DNA of 43,973 nucleotides from Lachnospiraceae bacterium (lineage in GTDB: Bacteria > Bacteroidota > Bacteroidia > Bacteroidales > Muribaculaceae). The notes beneath the pieces are model-generated. The model did not search any database and had not been told where the DNA came from. It saw nothing but the letters and a program-made list of their open reading frames with translations. Of the stretch, positions 9,201 through 16,074 are shown piece by piece. A program made the translations under genes and the position numbers. The stretch covers positions 41,876 to 85,848 of the forward strand of contig JAMPGZ010000009.1 of the NCBI GenBank assembly GCA_023663655.1. Direction: 5' to 3'. Numbering within the stretch: the stretch's first letter is position 1; every line of letters begins with the position of its first letter.

Positions 9201-9675
9201 TGTATATGGCTATATGTCTGACGGTGATAAAGCGGTTGATAAAGGCATGAGAGGATGTTTTGTTTACAATTACAGGACAGGTAAAAACCTCTTTTTCCCT
9301 ATTGGAGCTTCAGGATATGGTCATAGAATCACTTCGATAAAGGATGCCAATGGCACTGAGCATAAGGGATTGTTGAGATATAATTGCTCAACAGGCAGAT
9401 GGGGATATTTTGATACAAGCAGATTGCCTGCTGACACCACTAAAACTGCTGTTTATCCCGATGGTGTGGATGATTGCCCGTTGTTCTTTGATGCTTTCCG
9501 CCGTCCGGGGGCTATCTATTGGTATAATAAGCCGGTGACTACTTCTGTGAACAGTGAAACGGGAGCTATGGTAGGCTGGGACATAAATTACTTCACGTTC
9601 GACTTCTTCCAGATATCCGGAGGAAATGTCGCACAAGGAGCAGATGCATGCTTCGTGAGAAGCATCAAACTTTAA
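6256..9675 (+). CDS. Large DUF4906-type fimbrial tip lipoprotein
   Basis: This 1139-residue protein has a signal peptide with a lipobox (AVSSC, Cys30). Its N-terminal half resembles Mfa-like subunits (EIGAINSVCVLAYDLEG, then FGKYRIYAVANMGDL). The segment around residues 680-830, beginning at SIRQVRRIVNPKGVYRR, resembles DUF4906 proteins, which sit last in Bacteroidales fimbrial operons. The last 250 residues contain GMRVASQADYATLYS and FDAFRRPGAIYWY, a globular layout that could bind a ligand. Length and position suggest the distal adhesin, comparable in place to Mfa5 of P. gingivalis; this is inference. It follows the previous gene by 99 bases with no clear terminator. Parts of the gene (about 7850-8280 and 8790-9670) look more AT-rich than the rest. 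Confidence 0.72.
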   Translation: MRFKFLHMTPKSPMVASIMMAFIMLAVSSCTDDLLYDPAVIGEGEAAITADLNFYEISSRLESRAVTGGTPGNEIGAINSVCVLAYDLEGTLVKKYTKDDLEDYDYKPADNNSSPSDAINAGEHQAEAATGRATFKIGVAKVENRLPFGKYRIYAVANMGDLADYDLSTEEKLHSIRLKWDAENIGANNQMFGYFTEHQATEHASEGFIGKELVINNTSVSLHSWVKRAVSKVTVAFDGRGLKENIWIFVKSVEIKDIPDSCYLADYNPGDPSKLTAGDRGVKLPLVTEGQKITYHEGDTYNADSWEEYISKGHPILGYDTEKAFDTNLKYEERLAAQHTESVNALYFFENMQGKGKEGTESDKRQQVKDEDKNSHRPSYPEGIDTTTVAWKDAKPHGTYIEVKAYYRSLNPGDPGQGDIIYRFMLGKDVTLDYNAQRNYHYKLTLRFNGYANDVDWHIDYKKEDRKIQNPNPYYISYLYNHSMMLPLEIDAGSSTIKKLKLEIVSNNWAPLNASGGVSATPSADAYALYWKKMDDPTTYPYNGFLSLQETDSTVIMREKPFNIDANSAYYNSDPKRGERTYTSFVESGEKTIEEALVDGEMHVQLKKDDDGYNHYILNIPMWTRAKQLIKETAYTGNNPFVAYQREAKVKVLAILEDGDTLTTGITTQNGSELNDHGTQSGEPISIRQVRRIVNPKGVYRRADNNKDFHVVLSILPSEEATTFKPLASEGPWRAYVIRDTQRGEENAEGWNDANGTIRLEGGVGTTTGSMEIKDKNGEVRRYQTIEGSTGSNMDFTIKFNGKTTSDDSPNYAVIRVEYHNYTCYHLIFVRQGYGADDLIEGGAKWMASNNISNGVVGKSPLDEGSLFKFGNWDQPIAASNNKNNKSTWTGVVPNDFVNNAADKKELVLATSGTAIWDSIKHVTTGNWQGPFNVEFKEQTGMRVASQADYATLYSGKNPDIEQGYGVLYGDDSSYTLTNLNDVYGYMSDGDKAVDKGMRGCFVYNYRTGKNLFFPIGASGYGHRITSIKDANGTEHKGLLRYNCSTGRWGYFDTSRLPADTTKTAVYPDGVDDCPLFFDAFRRPGAIYWYNKPVTTSVNSETGAMVGWDINYFTFDFFQISGGNVAQGADACFVRSIKL

Positions 9676-9732
9676 ATAGCAATGTGTTATTTAAATGGGA
9701 TAGTTAGATTATAAAAATGTTAAATTAGTGCG

Positions 9733-9765
9733 ACCGGTTTCTGAGTGATCAGCAGCCGGTTTTTT
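9733..9765 (+). terminator. Rho-independent terminator of the fimbrial operon
   Basis: The outer arms ACCGG (9733-9737) and CCGGT (9756-9760) pair, with an inner pair CTGA/TCAG (9741-9744 and 9749-9752). Six T residues run from 9760 to 9765. It lies 57 bases after the stop of the tip protein and is the only classic terminator in the cluster, which supports a single transcript for the six genes. Confidence 0.8.
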
Positions 9766-9791
9766 CATTAGCCCCCATCCTCACGCCATAC

Positions 9792-10560
9792 ATAAGGTCA
9801 CTCTTTGCAGAGTGCATTCGGAGCGTGTGTTTTTCCGGGCACAGGTCGCCTGCGGCTCCCTGTACCGCGGCTACGCATAAGCCCTGCCTTCCAGGCATCG
9901 TCCGCACCCGCACACCCTATATCCATAGGGTCACTCTTTGCAGAGTGAATTTTGTGTGGCACCCGACCGGGCACCGCTCGCCTATGGCTCGCGTGCTCGG
10001 CTACGCGTAAGCCCTGCCTTCCAGGCATCGTCTGCACCCGCACGTGGATCGCCTTATGTTTAACGCCGCTGCATGTTTAATCGCCTGATAAGGCGAGTCT
10101 TACGCATAGCCGGGTACAGGGAGCCGTAGGCGATCTGTGCCCGGTTGATATCATGGTTGAATTCACTCTGCAAAGAGTGACCTTATGTAAGGCATCTCTT
10201 TTCAGAGATATCCGATGTGTGGCGCATGACCGGGCACCGCTCGCCAGTGGCTCGCGTGCCCGGCTACGCGTAAGCTCTGCCTTTCAGGCATCGTCCGCAC
10301 CCGCACGTGGATCACCTCATGTTTAATCGCCGCTGTATGGTTAATCGCCTGATAAGGCGAGCCTTACGCGTAGCCGGGTACAGGGAGCCGTAGGCGACCT
10401 GTGCCCGGTTGGTATCAATGTTGATTTCACTCTGCAAAGAGTGACCTTATGTAAGGCATCTCTTTTCAGAGATGTCCGATGTGTGGCGCATAACCGGGCA
10501 CCGCTCGCCTATGGCTCGCGTGCTCGGCTACGCGTAAGCCCTGCCTTTCAGGCATCGGAC
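9792..10560. repeat. Array of extragenic palindromic repeats, period about 264 bp
   Basis: The sequence starting ACCGGGCACCGCTCGCC recurs at 9966, 10229 and 10493, giving spacings of 263 and 264 bp. The 16-bp hairpin CACTCTGCAAAGAGTG recurs at 10164 and 10428 (264 bp apart), and its reverse complement is at 9799 and 9932. Within each unit the left arm (from ACCGGGCA) and the right arm (ending TGTGCCCGG) form an imperfect inverted repeat of about 45-55 bp. Small stem-loops fill the space between: TGCCT/AGGCA, CGCCT/AGGCG, CCTTA/TAAGG and ATCTC/GAGAT. The first part (9799-9900) is an inverted version of the right arm. The layout recalls bacterial interspersed mosaic elements; the family is not one I recognise. 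Confidence 0.8.
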
Positions 10561-10611
10561 GACCCGCATATACTACCGTCGTGCGTTTAATCGCTGCACA
10601 CGAACATGATG

Positions 10612-10647
10612 CCGCTATGCATATTATTATCATTTTATGCATAGCGG
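10612..10647. repeat. Long hairpin, 12-bp perfect stem
   Basis: CCGCTATGCATA (10612-10623) and TATGCATAGCGG (10636-10647) are perfectly complementary, separated by a 12-base AT-rich loop. It lies at the boundary between the repeat array and the AT-rich yqgE upstream region. No T-tract follows on either side. It may end transcription entering from either side or belong to the repeat family. Confidence 0.6.
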
Positions 10648-10752
10648 TGACACCTTCGACATAATTATAAATCTATTTTCGATGCGATTATAAATTTATT
10701 TTGGGGTGCTTTTCTTATTTCGTTAAAATAGAATAATTTGGCATTGAAAATA

Positions 10753-10783
10753 TTTGTTTATTCGATATATTTCCGTAAATTTA
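10753..10783 (+). promoter_or_regulatory. Bacteroidetes-type promoter of yqgE
   Basis: TTTG at 10753-10756 and TAAATTTA at 10776-10783 are spaced by 19 bases, matching the TTTG / TAnnTTTG pattern except for the final base. The start codon at 10811 lies about 27 bases downstream, giving a short leader. Confidence 0.55.
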
Positions 10784-10810
10784 TAACGGAAACACCATAA
10801 TTAATGCCTT

Positions 10811-11419
10811 ATGAACAAGATTGATGACTTTTTATTCAATATCCGTGTGCCGCATGGAGATGTAAGAGCCGGTTCATTGCTTGTGTCCGAGCCGTTTTTA
10901 CGGGAAAGCTATTTCAATCACAGTGTCATTTGCCTGATTGAATATGGCGGAAAGGGGGTCACTTCGATGGGGGTGGTGCTGAACAAACCCACCGATTACC
11001 TCTTGTCGGATCTCATTGACGGCGTCACACGCAAAGAGCCTGTGATGGTCTATTGCGGTGGTCCGGTGTCGGTCGACCGTCTTTATTGCATTCATTCTTT
11101 GGGCGATGAGATATTTCCCGGAGCGACCAAGATATGCGACGGGCTATATATAGGTGGCGATTTCGCGGCGATGATCGACTATGTGAATGCCGGATATCCG
11201 CTCGACGGCAATATAAGGTTTTTCCTCGGTTACAGCGGATGGGATGCCGGGCAACTTGATTCGGAGATAGCCGACCATGTGTGGGCGGTGGCTCAGATTG
11301 AATCGGCGCCGGCGCTGCTCTCGGGGTCTTCACGAGGATATTGGCACGGACTGGTGCGACAGATGGGAGAGGACTACCGTGGCTGGATGTACCACCCGCA
11401 GAATCCCCGATGGAATTGA
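10811..11419 (+). CDS. YqgE/AlgH family protein
   Basis: The 202-residue protein matches the YqgE/AlgH (DUF179) family over its whole length. The N-terminal pattern AGSLLVSEPFLRESYFNHSVI, the central GVVLNKPTDYLLSDL, and FFLGYSGWDAGQLDSEI are the usual landmarks. No enzymatic activity is established for the family; it is widely conserved in Gram-negative bacteria and often lies near housekeeping genes. No signal peptide is present, so it should be cytoplasmic. Its stop codon directly abuts the stop of the convergent acetyltransferase gene, leaving no room for a terminator between them. Confidence 0.9.
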   Translation: MNKIDDFLFNIRVPHGDVRAGSLLVSEPFLRESYFNHSVICLIEYGGKGVTSMGVVLNKPTDYLLSDLIDGVTRKEPVMVYCGGPVSVDRLYCIHSLGDEIFPGATKICDGLYIGGDFAAMIDYVNAGYPLDGNIRFFLGYSGWDAGQLDSEIADHVWAVAQIESAPALLSGSSRGYWHGLVRQMGEDYRGWMYHPQNPRWN

Positions 11420-11953
11420 TTAAGTGAACAACAGTTGGAGAGCGAACACGTCGACATAATGGGCTCCTCTCCGCATCCACGAGCGGTATCTGCCGCAAAT
11501 CTTGAATCCCGATTTACGGAATAATCCTATGCTCGCCTCATTGTCGGCGGGAATTGTAGCGTGAAGCTGGTGCATTCCCAGCATCCCGTGGCTATACTCG
11601 GCAATCAGCCGGAGGGCTCTTGAGGCGTAGCCCATGTGCTGAGAATTGCGGTCGATGATTATGCCCACCCCTGCACGGCGGTTGTGAGGATCAAATTCAA
11701 AAAGGTCGACAGCTCCTACAGGTTCCATCGTGTCGAGCATCACAATCATGAGACGCAACTGTCGGGCGGCATATATGTCGGGATTATAGCTGTCGATATA
11801 CTCCTCGATCAGTTGACGGGTGAATGGCGCGGTAGTCGTTCCTGCCGCCCACAGCTCGGTGTCATTTTCCCAACGGTAGATGACATCAAGGTCGTAAGGC
11901 TCGGGACAGCGGAGCATGATGGCTTCGTCCTGTAGATAATGTGGGGCATTCAT
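11420..11953 (-). CDS. GNAT-family N-acetyltransferase (RimJ/SpeG-like)
   Basis: The 177-residue cytoplasmic protein has the layout of RimJ/RimL/SpeG-like GNAT enzymes. The N-terminal part reads [20 protein letters not shown]. The acetyl-CoA-binding region is the segment with RRAGVGIII and [10 protein letters not shown], and [13 protein letters not shown] is the usual strand-helix near the C-terminus. The acceptor (a protein N-terminus, a polyamine or another amine) cannot be told from sequence. Its ATG overlaps the recR stop by 4 bases, so it is co-translated with recR, and it ends back-to-back with yqgE. Confidence 0.85.
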   Translation of the reverse strand: MNAPHYLQDEAIMLRCPEPYDLDVIYRWENDTELWAAGTTTAPFTRQLIEEYIDSYNPDIYAARQLRLMIVMLDTMEPVGAVDLFEFDPHNRRAGVGIIIDRNSQHMGYASRALRLIAEYSHGMLGMHQLHATIPADNEASIGLFRKSGFKICGRYRSWMRRGAHYVDVFALQLLFT

Positions 11954-12582
11954 CGTGAATTGCGGTTAAATGAGTCACTGAACAGGGTGCGGTTCAACAG
12001 GGAGCGCCCGAGAGTGATCTCGTCGGTGTATTCGATCTCATTTCCAACCGATACGCCACGGGCAAGCTGCGTGATTTTGACCGGAGTGGCGCCGAGCTGA
12101 CGGTAGATGTAGAAATTGGTGGTCTCGCCCTCCATAGTGGCGCTTAGCGCGAGGATCACCTCTTTGACCGTGCCCTCTTTCACGCGTTCGACCAGAGACG
12201 CAATCTCAAGTTCGGCGGGACCGATGCCGTCCATTGGGGAGATGAGTCCGCCCAATACATGATAAAGCCCGGTGTATTGACCGGTGTTCTCAAAGAGCAT
12301 CACATCCTTCACGCTCTCCACCACGCACACAGTAGAGAGATCGCGGGCGGGATTGGAGCATATAGGACACACATCGGTCTCCGATATGTTGTGGCACACG
12401 GTGCAGTAGCGTATTCCTTTGCGCAGATTTATGATGGCGTCGCCGAGCGACTGTCCCATCTTCTCATCCTGGCGCAGAATGTGGAGCGCGAGCCTCAGCG
12501 CTGTTTTTCTGCCTATGCCGGGGAGCCGCGAAAGCTCGTTGACAGCAGTTTCAAGTAGGGTAGAAGCGTATTCCTGTTCCAT
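11950..12582 (-). CDS. recR: Recombination mediator protein RecR
   Basis: The 210-residue protein has the full RecR layout. The N-terminal helix-hairpin-helix reads [21 protein letters not shown] four-cysteine zinc motif ([17 protein letters not shown]) follows, then a Toprim domain containing [14 protein letters not shown] and the C-terminal region with [15 protein letters not shown]. RecR works with RecO (and RecF) to load RecA on single-stranded DNA at gaps. Length and motifs are normal. It is the first gene of a two-gene unit with the acetyltransferase and has its own promoter facing away from panC. Confidence 0.95.
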   Translation of the reverse strand: MEQEYASTLLETAVNELSRLPGIGRKTALRLALHILRQDEKMGQSLGDAIINLRKGIRYCTVCHNISETDVCPICSNPARDLSTVCVVESVKDVMLFENTGQYTGLYHVLGGLISPMDGIGPAELEIASLVERVKEGTVKEVILALSATMEGETTNFYIYRQLGATPVKITQLARGVSVGNEIEYTDEITLGRSLLNRTLFSDSFNRNSR

Positions 12583-12592
12583 AATTATAATG

Positions 12593-12624
12593 TAAAGTTA
12601 GCTCAAAACAATGAACACTACAAG
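12593..12624 (-). promoter_or_regulatory. Probable promoter of recR
   Basis: Read on the minus strand, CTTG (12621-12624) is followed after 20 bases by TAACTTTA (12593-12600). Each differs by one base from the Bacteroidetes TTTG / TAnnTTTG consensus. The recR start codon follows 10 bases later, which leaves a very short or absent leader. Confidence 0.4.
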
Positions 12625-12675
12625 ATGTGGGACGTAATTTTCTCAATTTTGCTTTTTACATTGTCATTAAATGCT

Positions 12676-12683
12676 TAATTTTG
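12676..12683 (+). promoter_or_regulatory. Probable -7 element of the panC promoter
   Basis: TAATTTTG matches the TAnnTTTG consensus exactly and is followed by the panC start codon 32 bases later. A TTTG lies at 12648-12651, 24 bases upstream, slightly farther than the usual 19-21. It probably drives panC-panD and perhaps the genes beyond. Confidence 0.5.
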
Positions 12684-12715
12684 CGTGTTGAAAGCAAAAT
12701 TTGCTCATATAAACA

Positions 12716-13564
12716 ATGGAAATTATACGTAAAGTCGATGAACTTAAGAGCACGCTTTCCGCAGCCAAGGCTGCAGGAAAAAGCGTGGGGCTCGTTCCCA
12801 CGATGGGCGCTCTTCATGCCGGACACGTGTCGCTGATAGACCGTGCCCGCTCAGAAAACGATGTAGTCGTTGTAAGTGTATTTGTAAATCCTACACAATT
12901 TAATAACCCTGAAGATTTGCGCACATATCCCCGCACCGAGGAAGCCGATTGCGCCAAGCTCGAAGCCGCAGGCGTGGACTACGCGTTTATCCCCACGGTA
13001 GAGGAGATGTATCCGCAGCCCGACACCCGAGTGTTTGATCTCGGTCCGGTCGCCGATGTTATGGAGGGCAAGATGCGTCCGGGTCATTTCAACGGTGTGG
13101 CTCAGGTGGTGAGCAAACTTTTCGCTATGGTGGAGCCGACACGCGCTTACTTTGGCGAAAAGGACTTCCAGCAGATAGCAGTAATCCGCCGTATGGTCGA
13201 GCTTGAGGGTTTTGACCTTGAAATCGTTCCATGCCCCATAAAGCGAGAGGATGACGGGCTTGCCCTCAGCTCACGCAATGTGCGCCTCAATCCGGAACAG
13301 CGCGCCATCGCTCCCAAGATTCATAAAGTGCTTGCCGAAAGCGTTGGCTGGGCTCCAGAAGCACCGGTCGACACGGTGAAAACCCGCGTGGTCGATGACA
13401 TAAACGCTTATCCCGGAATGGAAGTGGAGTATTACGAGATTGTGAACGGATATGATATGCAGCCTATTTCCGACTGGTCGGAGACTGACTATGCCGTGGG
13501 CTGCGTGACCGTGAACGTAGGCGATGTAAGACTCATTGATAACATTAAATATACTACGAAATGA
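12716..13564 (+). CDS. panC: Pantothenate synthetase
   Basis: The 282-residue enzyme condenses pantoate and beta-alanine with ATP to give pantothenate, the coenzyme A precursor. The nucleotidyltransferase HIGH-like motif is seen in [14 protein letters not shown], followed by [12 protein letters not shown], the pantoate-binding region with [21 protein letters not shown], and the KMSKS-like loop in GLALSSRN. Length is normal. Its stop overlaps the panD start in an ATGA, so the enzyme that consumes beta-alanine is translated with the enzyme that makes it. Confidence 0.96.
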   Translation: MEIIRKVDELKSTLSAAKAAGKSVGLVPTMGALHAGHVSLIDRARSENDVVVVSVFVNPTQFNNPEDLRTYPRTEEADCAKLEAAGVDYAFIPTVEEMYPQPDTRVFDLGPVADVMEGKMRPGHFNGVAQVVSKLFAMVEPTRAYFGEKDFQQIAVIRRMVELEGFDLEIVPCPIKREDDGLALSSRNVRLNPEQRAIAPKIHKVLAESVGWAPEAPVDTVKTRVVDDINAYPGMEVEYYEIVNGYDMQPISDWSETDYAVGCVTVNVGDVRLIDNIKYTTK

Positions 13565-13917
13565 TGCAGGTTGAAGTGGTGAAATCAAAGATTCACCGTG
13601 TTACGGTTACTGAAAGCAATCTTGCTTATATCGGCAGTATAACCATTGATGAAGATCTCATGGACGCGGCTAATATCATAGCCGGAGAGAGAGTGTATAT
13701 CGTCAACAATAATAATGGTGAACGGTTTGACACCTACACCATCCCCGGAGAAAGAGGATCGGGCATGATATGCCTCAACGGAGCGGCGGCACGCAAGGTG
13801 CAGCCGGGCGATGTGGTGATAATCATGAGCTATGCCACAATGCCGTTTGAGGAAGCGAAGACCTTTAAGCCGGCGGTGATTTTCCCTGACACGGCTACCA
13901 ACCGACTGGTCAATTAA
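13561..13917 (+). CDS. panD: Aspartate 1-decarboxylase proenzyme
   Basis: The 118-residue proenzyme makes beta-alanine from aspartate using a pyruvoyl group formed by self-cleavage. The cleavage site is the Gly25-Ser26 bond in YIGSITID (Gly24-Ser25 if the second Met is used). The active-site region with Tyr in [17 protein letters not shown] and the segment [19 protein letters not shown] are all conserved. Two ATG codons stand in tandem; the first overlaps the panC stop. With panC it forms the usual pantothenate pair. Confidence 0.96.
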   Translation: MMQVEVVKSKIHRVTVTESNLAYIGSITIDEDLMDAANIIAGERVYIVNNNNGERFDTYTIPGERGSGMICLNGAAARKVQPGDVVIIMSYATMPFEEAKTFKPAVIFPDTATNRLVN

Positions 13918-13949
13918 AATAATTAACGAAACGAATATCTCAATCATAT

Positions 13950-15281
13950 ATGTTTGAAAATCTTAGCGAAAGACTTGAACGGAGTTTCAAGATGTTGAAA
14001 GGCGAAGGCCGTATCACTGAAATTAATGTTGCCGAAACATTGAAAGATGTTCGTCGCGCTCTTCTCGATGCCGACGTTAACTATAAAGTCGCAAAACAAT
14101 TCACTGACACGGTTAAAGCCAAAGCCCTTGGACAGAACGTGATCAATGCCATCAAGCCGAGTGAACTTATGATTAAGATAGTTCACGATGAGCTTACCAC
14201 ATTGATGGGAGGAGAGACCGCTCAGATCAACCTGAGCGGAAATCCTACCGTGATATTGATGTCGGGTCTGCAAGGTTCCGGTAAGACCACAATGTCGGGT
14301 AAGCTTGCTAAAAAGCTCAAGAGTGAAAAGGGGCGTCGTCCTCTCCTTGTAGCCGGCGACGTGTATCGTCCCGCCGCTATCGAGCAGCTGAAAGTGCTTG
14401 GAGAGCAGATAGAAGTGCCTGTATATACCGAGGAGGGCAACAACAACCCCGTGCAGATTGCGGAAAATGCTATCCGCTATGCCAAGGCTAACCATTTTGA
14501 CCTTGTGATCGTCGACACCGCCGGCCGTCTTGCCGTGGATGAGGCGATGATGAAAGAGATCGAGGCTATCAAGAAGGCTGTGAAACCGCAGGAAACTCTC
14601 TTCGTGGTCGATTCAATGACCGGTCAGGATGCCGTGAACACCGCTAAAGAGTTCAATGACCGCCTTGACTTTGACGGCGTTGTGCTGACTAAGCTCGACG
14701 GTGATACCCGAGGTGGTGCCGCTCTATCTATCCGTACCGTGGTGACGAAGCCCATCAAGTTTGTGGGTACAGGCGAGAAGCTTGACGCGCTCGACTATTT
14801 CCACCCGTCGCGTATGGCTGACCGTATCCTCGGAATGGGTGACATCGTGACCCTCGTGGAGAAAGCGCAGCAGCAGTTTGACATGAAGCAGGCTGCCGAG
14901 CTTGAACGCAAATTCTCCAAGAACCAATTCAACTTCAACGACTTCTATAATCAGATACAGCAGATCAAGAAACTTGGAAACATCAAGGATATCGCTGCGA
15001 TGATTCCCGGTGTGGGCAAGGCTATAAAGGATGTCGACATTGACGATGACGCATTCAAGAGCATTGAAGCCGTGATACGCTCAATGACCGAAAAGGAGCG
15101 CACTCACCCCGATATCATCGATGCAAGCCGTCGCCGCCGTATAGCCGCAGGTTCCGGAACTTCGCTTCAGGAGGTGAACCGCATCCTGAAGAATTTCGAG
15201 GATATGCGCAAGATCATGAAGTCGGCTATGAACATGAAGGCTAACCCCATGAAGATGATGCGCAATATGCGCCGTCGATAA
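13950..15281 (+). CDS. ffh: Signal recognition particle protein Ffh
   Basis: The 443-residue GTPase binds 4.5S RNA and signal sequences and delivers ribosomes to FtsY at the membrane. The N domain occupies about residues 1-90. The G domain shows the P-loop GLQGSGKTTMSGKLA, then DTAGRL and TKLDGDTRGG. The methionine-rich M domain covers the last 130 residues and ends MKMMRNMRRR. All key residues appear intact and the length is normal. It begins 32 bases after panD and 16 bases before the next gene, so it is likely in the same operon. Confidence 0.97.
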   Translation: MFENLSERLERSFKMLKGEGRITEINVAETLKDVRRALLDADVNYKVAKQFTDTVKAKALGQNVINAIKPSELMIKIVHDELTTLMGGETAQINLSGNPTVILMSGLQGSGKTTMSGKLAKKLKSEKGRRPLLVAGDVYRPAAIEQLKVLGEQIEVPVYTEEGNNNPVQIAENAIRYAKANHFDLVIVDTAGRLAVDEAMMKEIEAIKKAVKPQETLFVVDSMTGQDAVNTAKEFNDRLDFDGVVLTKLDGDTRGGAALSIRTVVTKPIKFVGTGEKLDALDYFHPSRMADRILGMGDIVTLVEKAQQQFDMKQAAELERKFSKNQFNFNDFYNQIQQIKKLGNIKDIAAMIPGVGKAIKDVDIDDDAFKSIEAVIRSMTEKERTHPDIIDASRRRRIAAGSGTSLQEVNRILKNFEDMRKIMKSAMNMKANPMKMMRNMRRR

Positions 15282-15297
15282 TCATTTCATCTCGACT

Positions 15298-16062
15298 ATG
15301 GACAAGAGCATAACCGTAGACGGCGCCAAGGTGCATTATACTGACACCGGCGAAGGAAAACCAATCGTGCTTATGCACGGTTGGGGGTGTGATACTACCA
15401 CTTTGGCAAGTATTGAAAAGGTGGCTCTTGAATCGTGCAGGGTGATCAACATTGATTTTCCCGGTCATGGAAAATCGCCCGAACCGCCGGCAGTGTGGGG
15501 AGTGGAGGAGTATACCCGCGTCCTTGAAAAAATAGTGGAAGCCGAGAAGCTTGAACACCCTTCACTGCTCGGTCACTCTTTCGGAGGCAGGGTAGGAATC
15601 CTCTACAGTTCCCGCCATCATGATGTCGACAAGCTGATACTTGTCGATGCCGCCGGCATAAAGCCTAAAAGATCGGCGAAATACTATCTTAAGGTGTACT
15701 CCTTCAAGTTGATGAAGCGGTGGCTCTATCTCACCCTCGGCAAGAAAGAGGCTGAGGCACGGCTCGACGCTATGCGCGCCAAGGCGGGGTCGAGCGATTA
15801 TGCTCGCGCCACTCCGCGCATGAGAGCTATTCTCAGTAAGGTGGTGAATGAAGACTTGAAACCGGTGATTCCATCGATAAAGGCTTCCACGCTTCTTATA
15901 TGGGGAGAGAACGACACGGCGACACCAATAAGCGATGCCCGTTATATGGAGGCGCACATCCCCGGTGCGGGACTGGTGGCATTTCCCGGTTGCGGACATT
16001 ATAGCTTTCTTGACAATCCGACACAGTTTGCTGCGGTTCTCCGCAGTTTTCTTAATTCCTGA
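15298..16062 (+). CDS. Alpha/beta hydrolase
   Basis: The 254-residue protein has the alpha/beta-hydrolase fold. The oxyanion region is LMHGWGCDT, the nucleophile elbow GHSFGG (Ser), the acid lies in LIWGENDTATP (Asp) and the catalytic His in FPGCGHYSFLD. No signal peptide is seen. Such hydrolases cannot be given a substrate from sequence. It lies 16 bases after ffh and 12 bases before the membrane-anchored Mur ligase, so a link with cell-wall precursor metabolism is possible but unproven. Confidence 0.85.
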   Translation: MDKSITVDGAKVHYTDTGEGKPIVLMHGWGCDTTTLASIEKVALESCRVINIDFPGHGKSPEPPAVWGVEEYTRVLEKIVEAEKLEHPSLLGHSFGGRVGILYSSRHHDVDKLILVDAAGIKPKRSAKYYLKVYSFKLMKRWLYLTLGKKEAEARLDAMRAKAGSSDYARATPRMRAILSKVVNEDLKPVIPSIKASTLLIWGENDTATPISDARYMEAHIPGAGLVAFPGCGHYSFLDNPTQFAAVLRSFLNS

Positions 16063-16074
16063 CATATACGACAC

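Larger units (their letters stand above)
9676..10810. other. 1.1-kb intergenic region without genes, filled mainly by repeats
   Basis: Nothing convincing is encoded here. The region holds the fimbrial terminator, the palindromic repeat array (about 9792-10560), a long hairpin at 10612-10647, a pair of 16-bp AT-rich direct repeats at 10664-10679 and 10687-10702 (15 of 16 positions equal), and the yqgE promoter. The array is GC-rich, while the flanks are AT-rich, so a sharp compositional step lies near 10590. Confidence 0.75.

Noticed and set aside
9798-10043. Open frame on the minus strand inside the repeat array (81 codons)
   Set aside because: It is made of the repeat units themselves, contains internal repetition at the protein level and has no promoter or ribosome-binding context. 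It looks like a by-product of the palindromes.
9792-10560. Possible CRISPR array
   Set aside because: The period is about 264 bp and whole units repeat, with no short identical repeats separated by unique spacers and no cas genes nearby.
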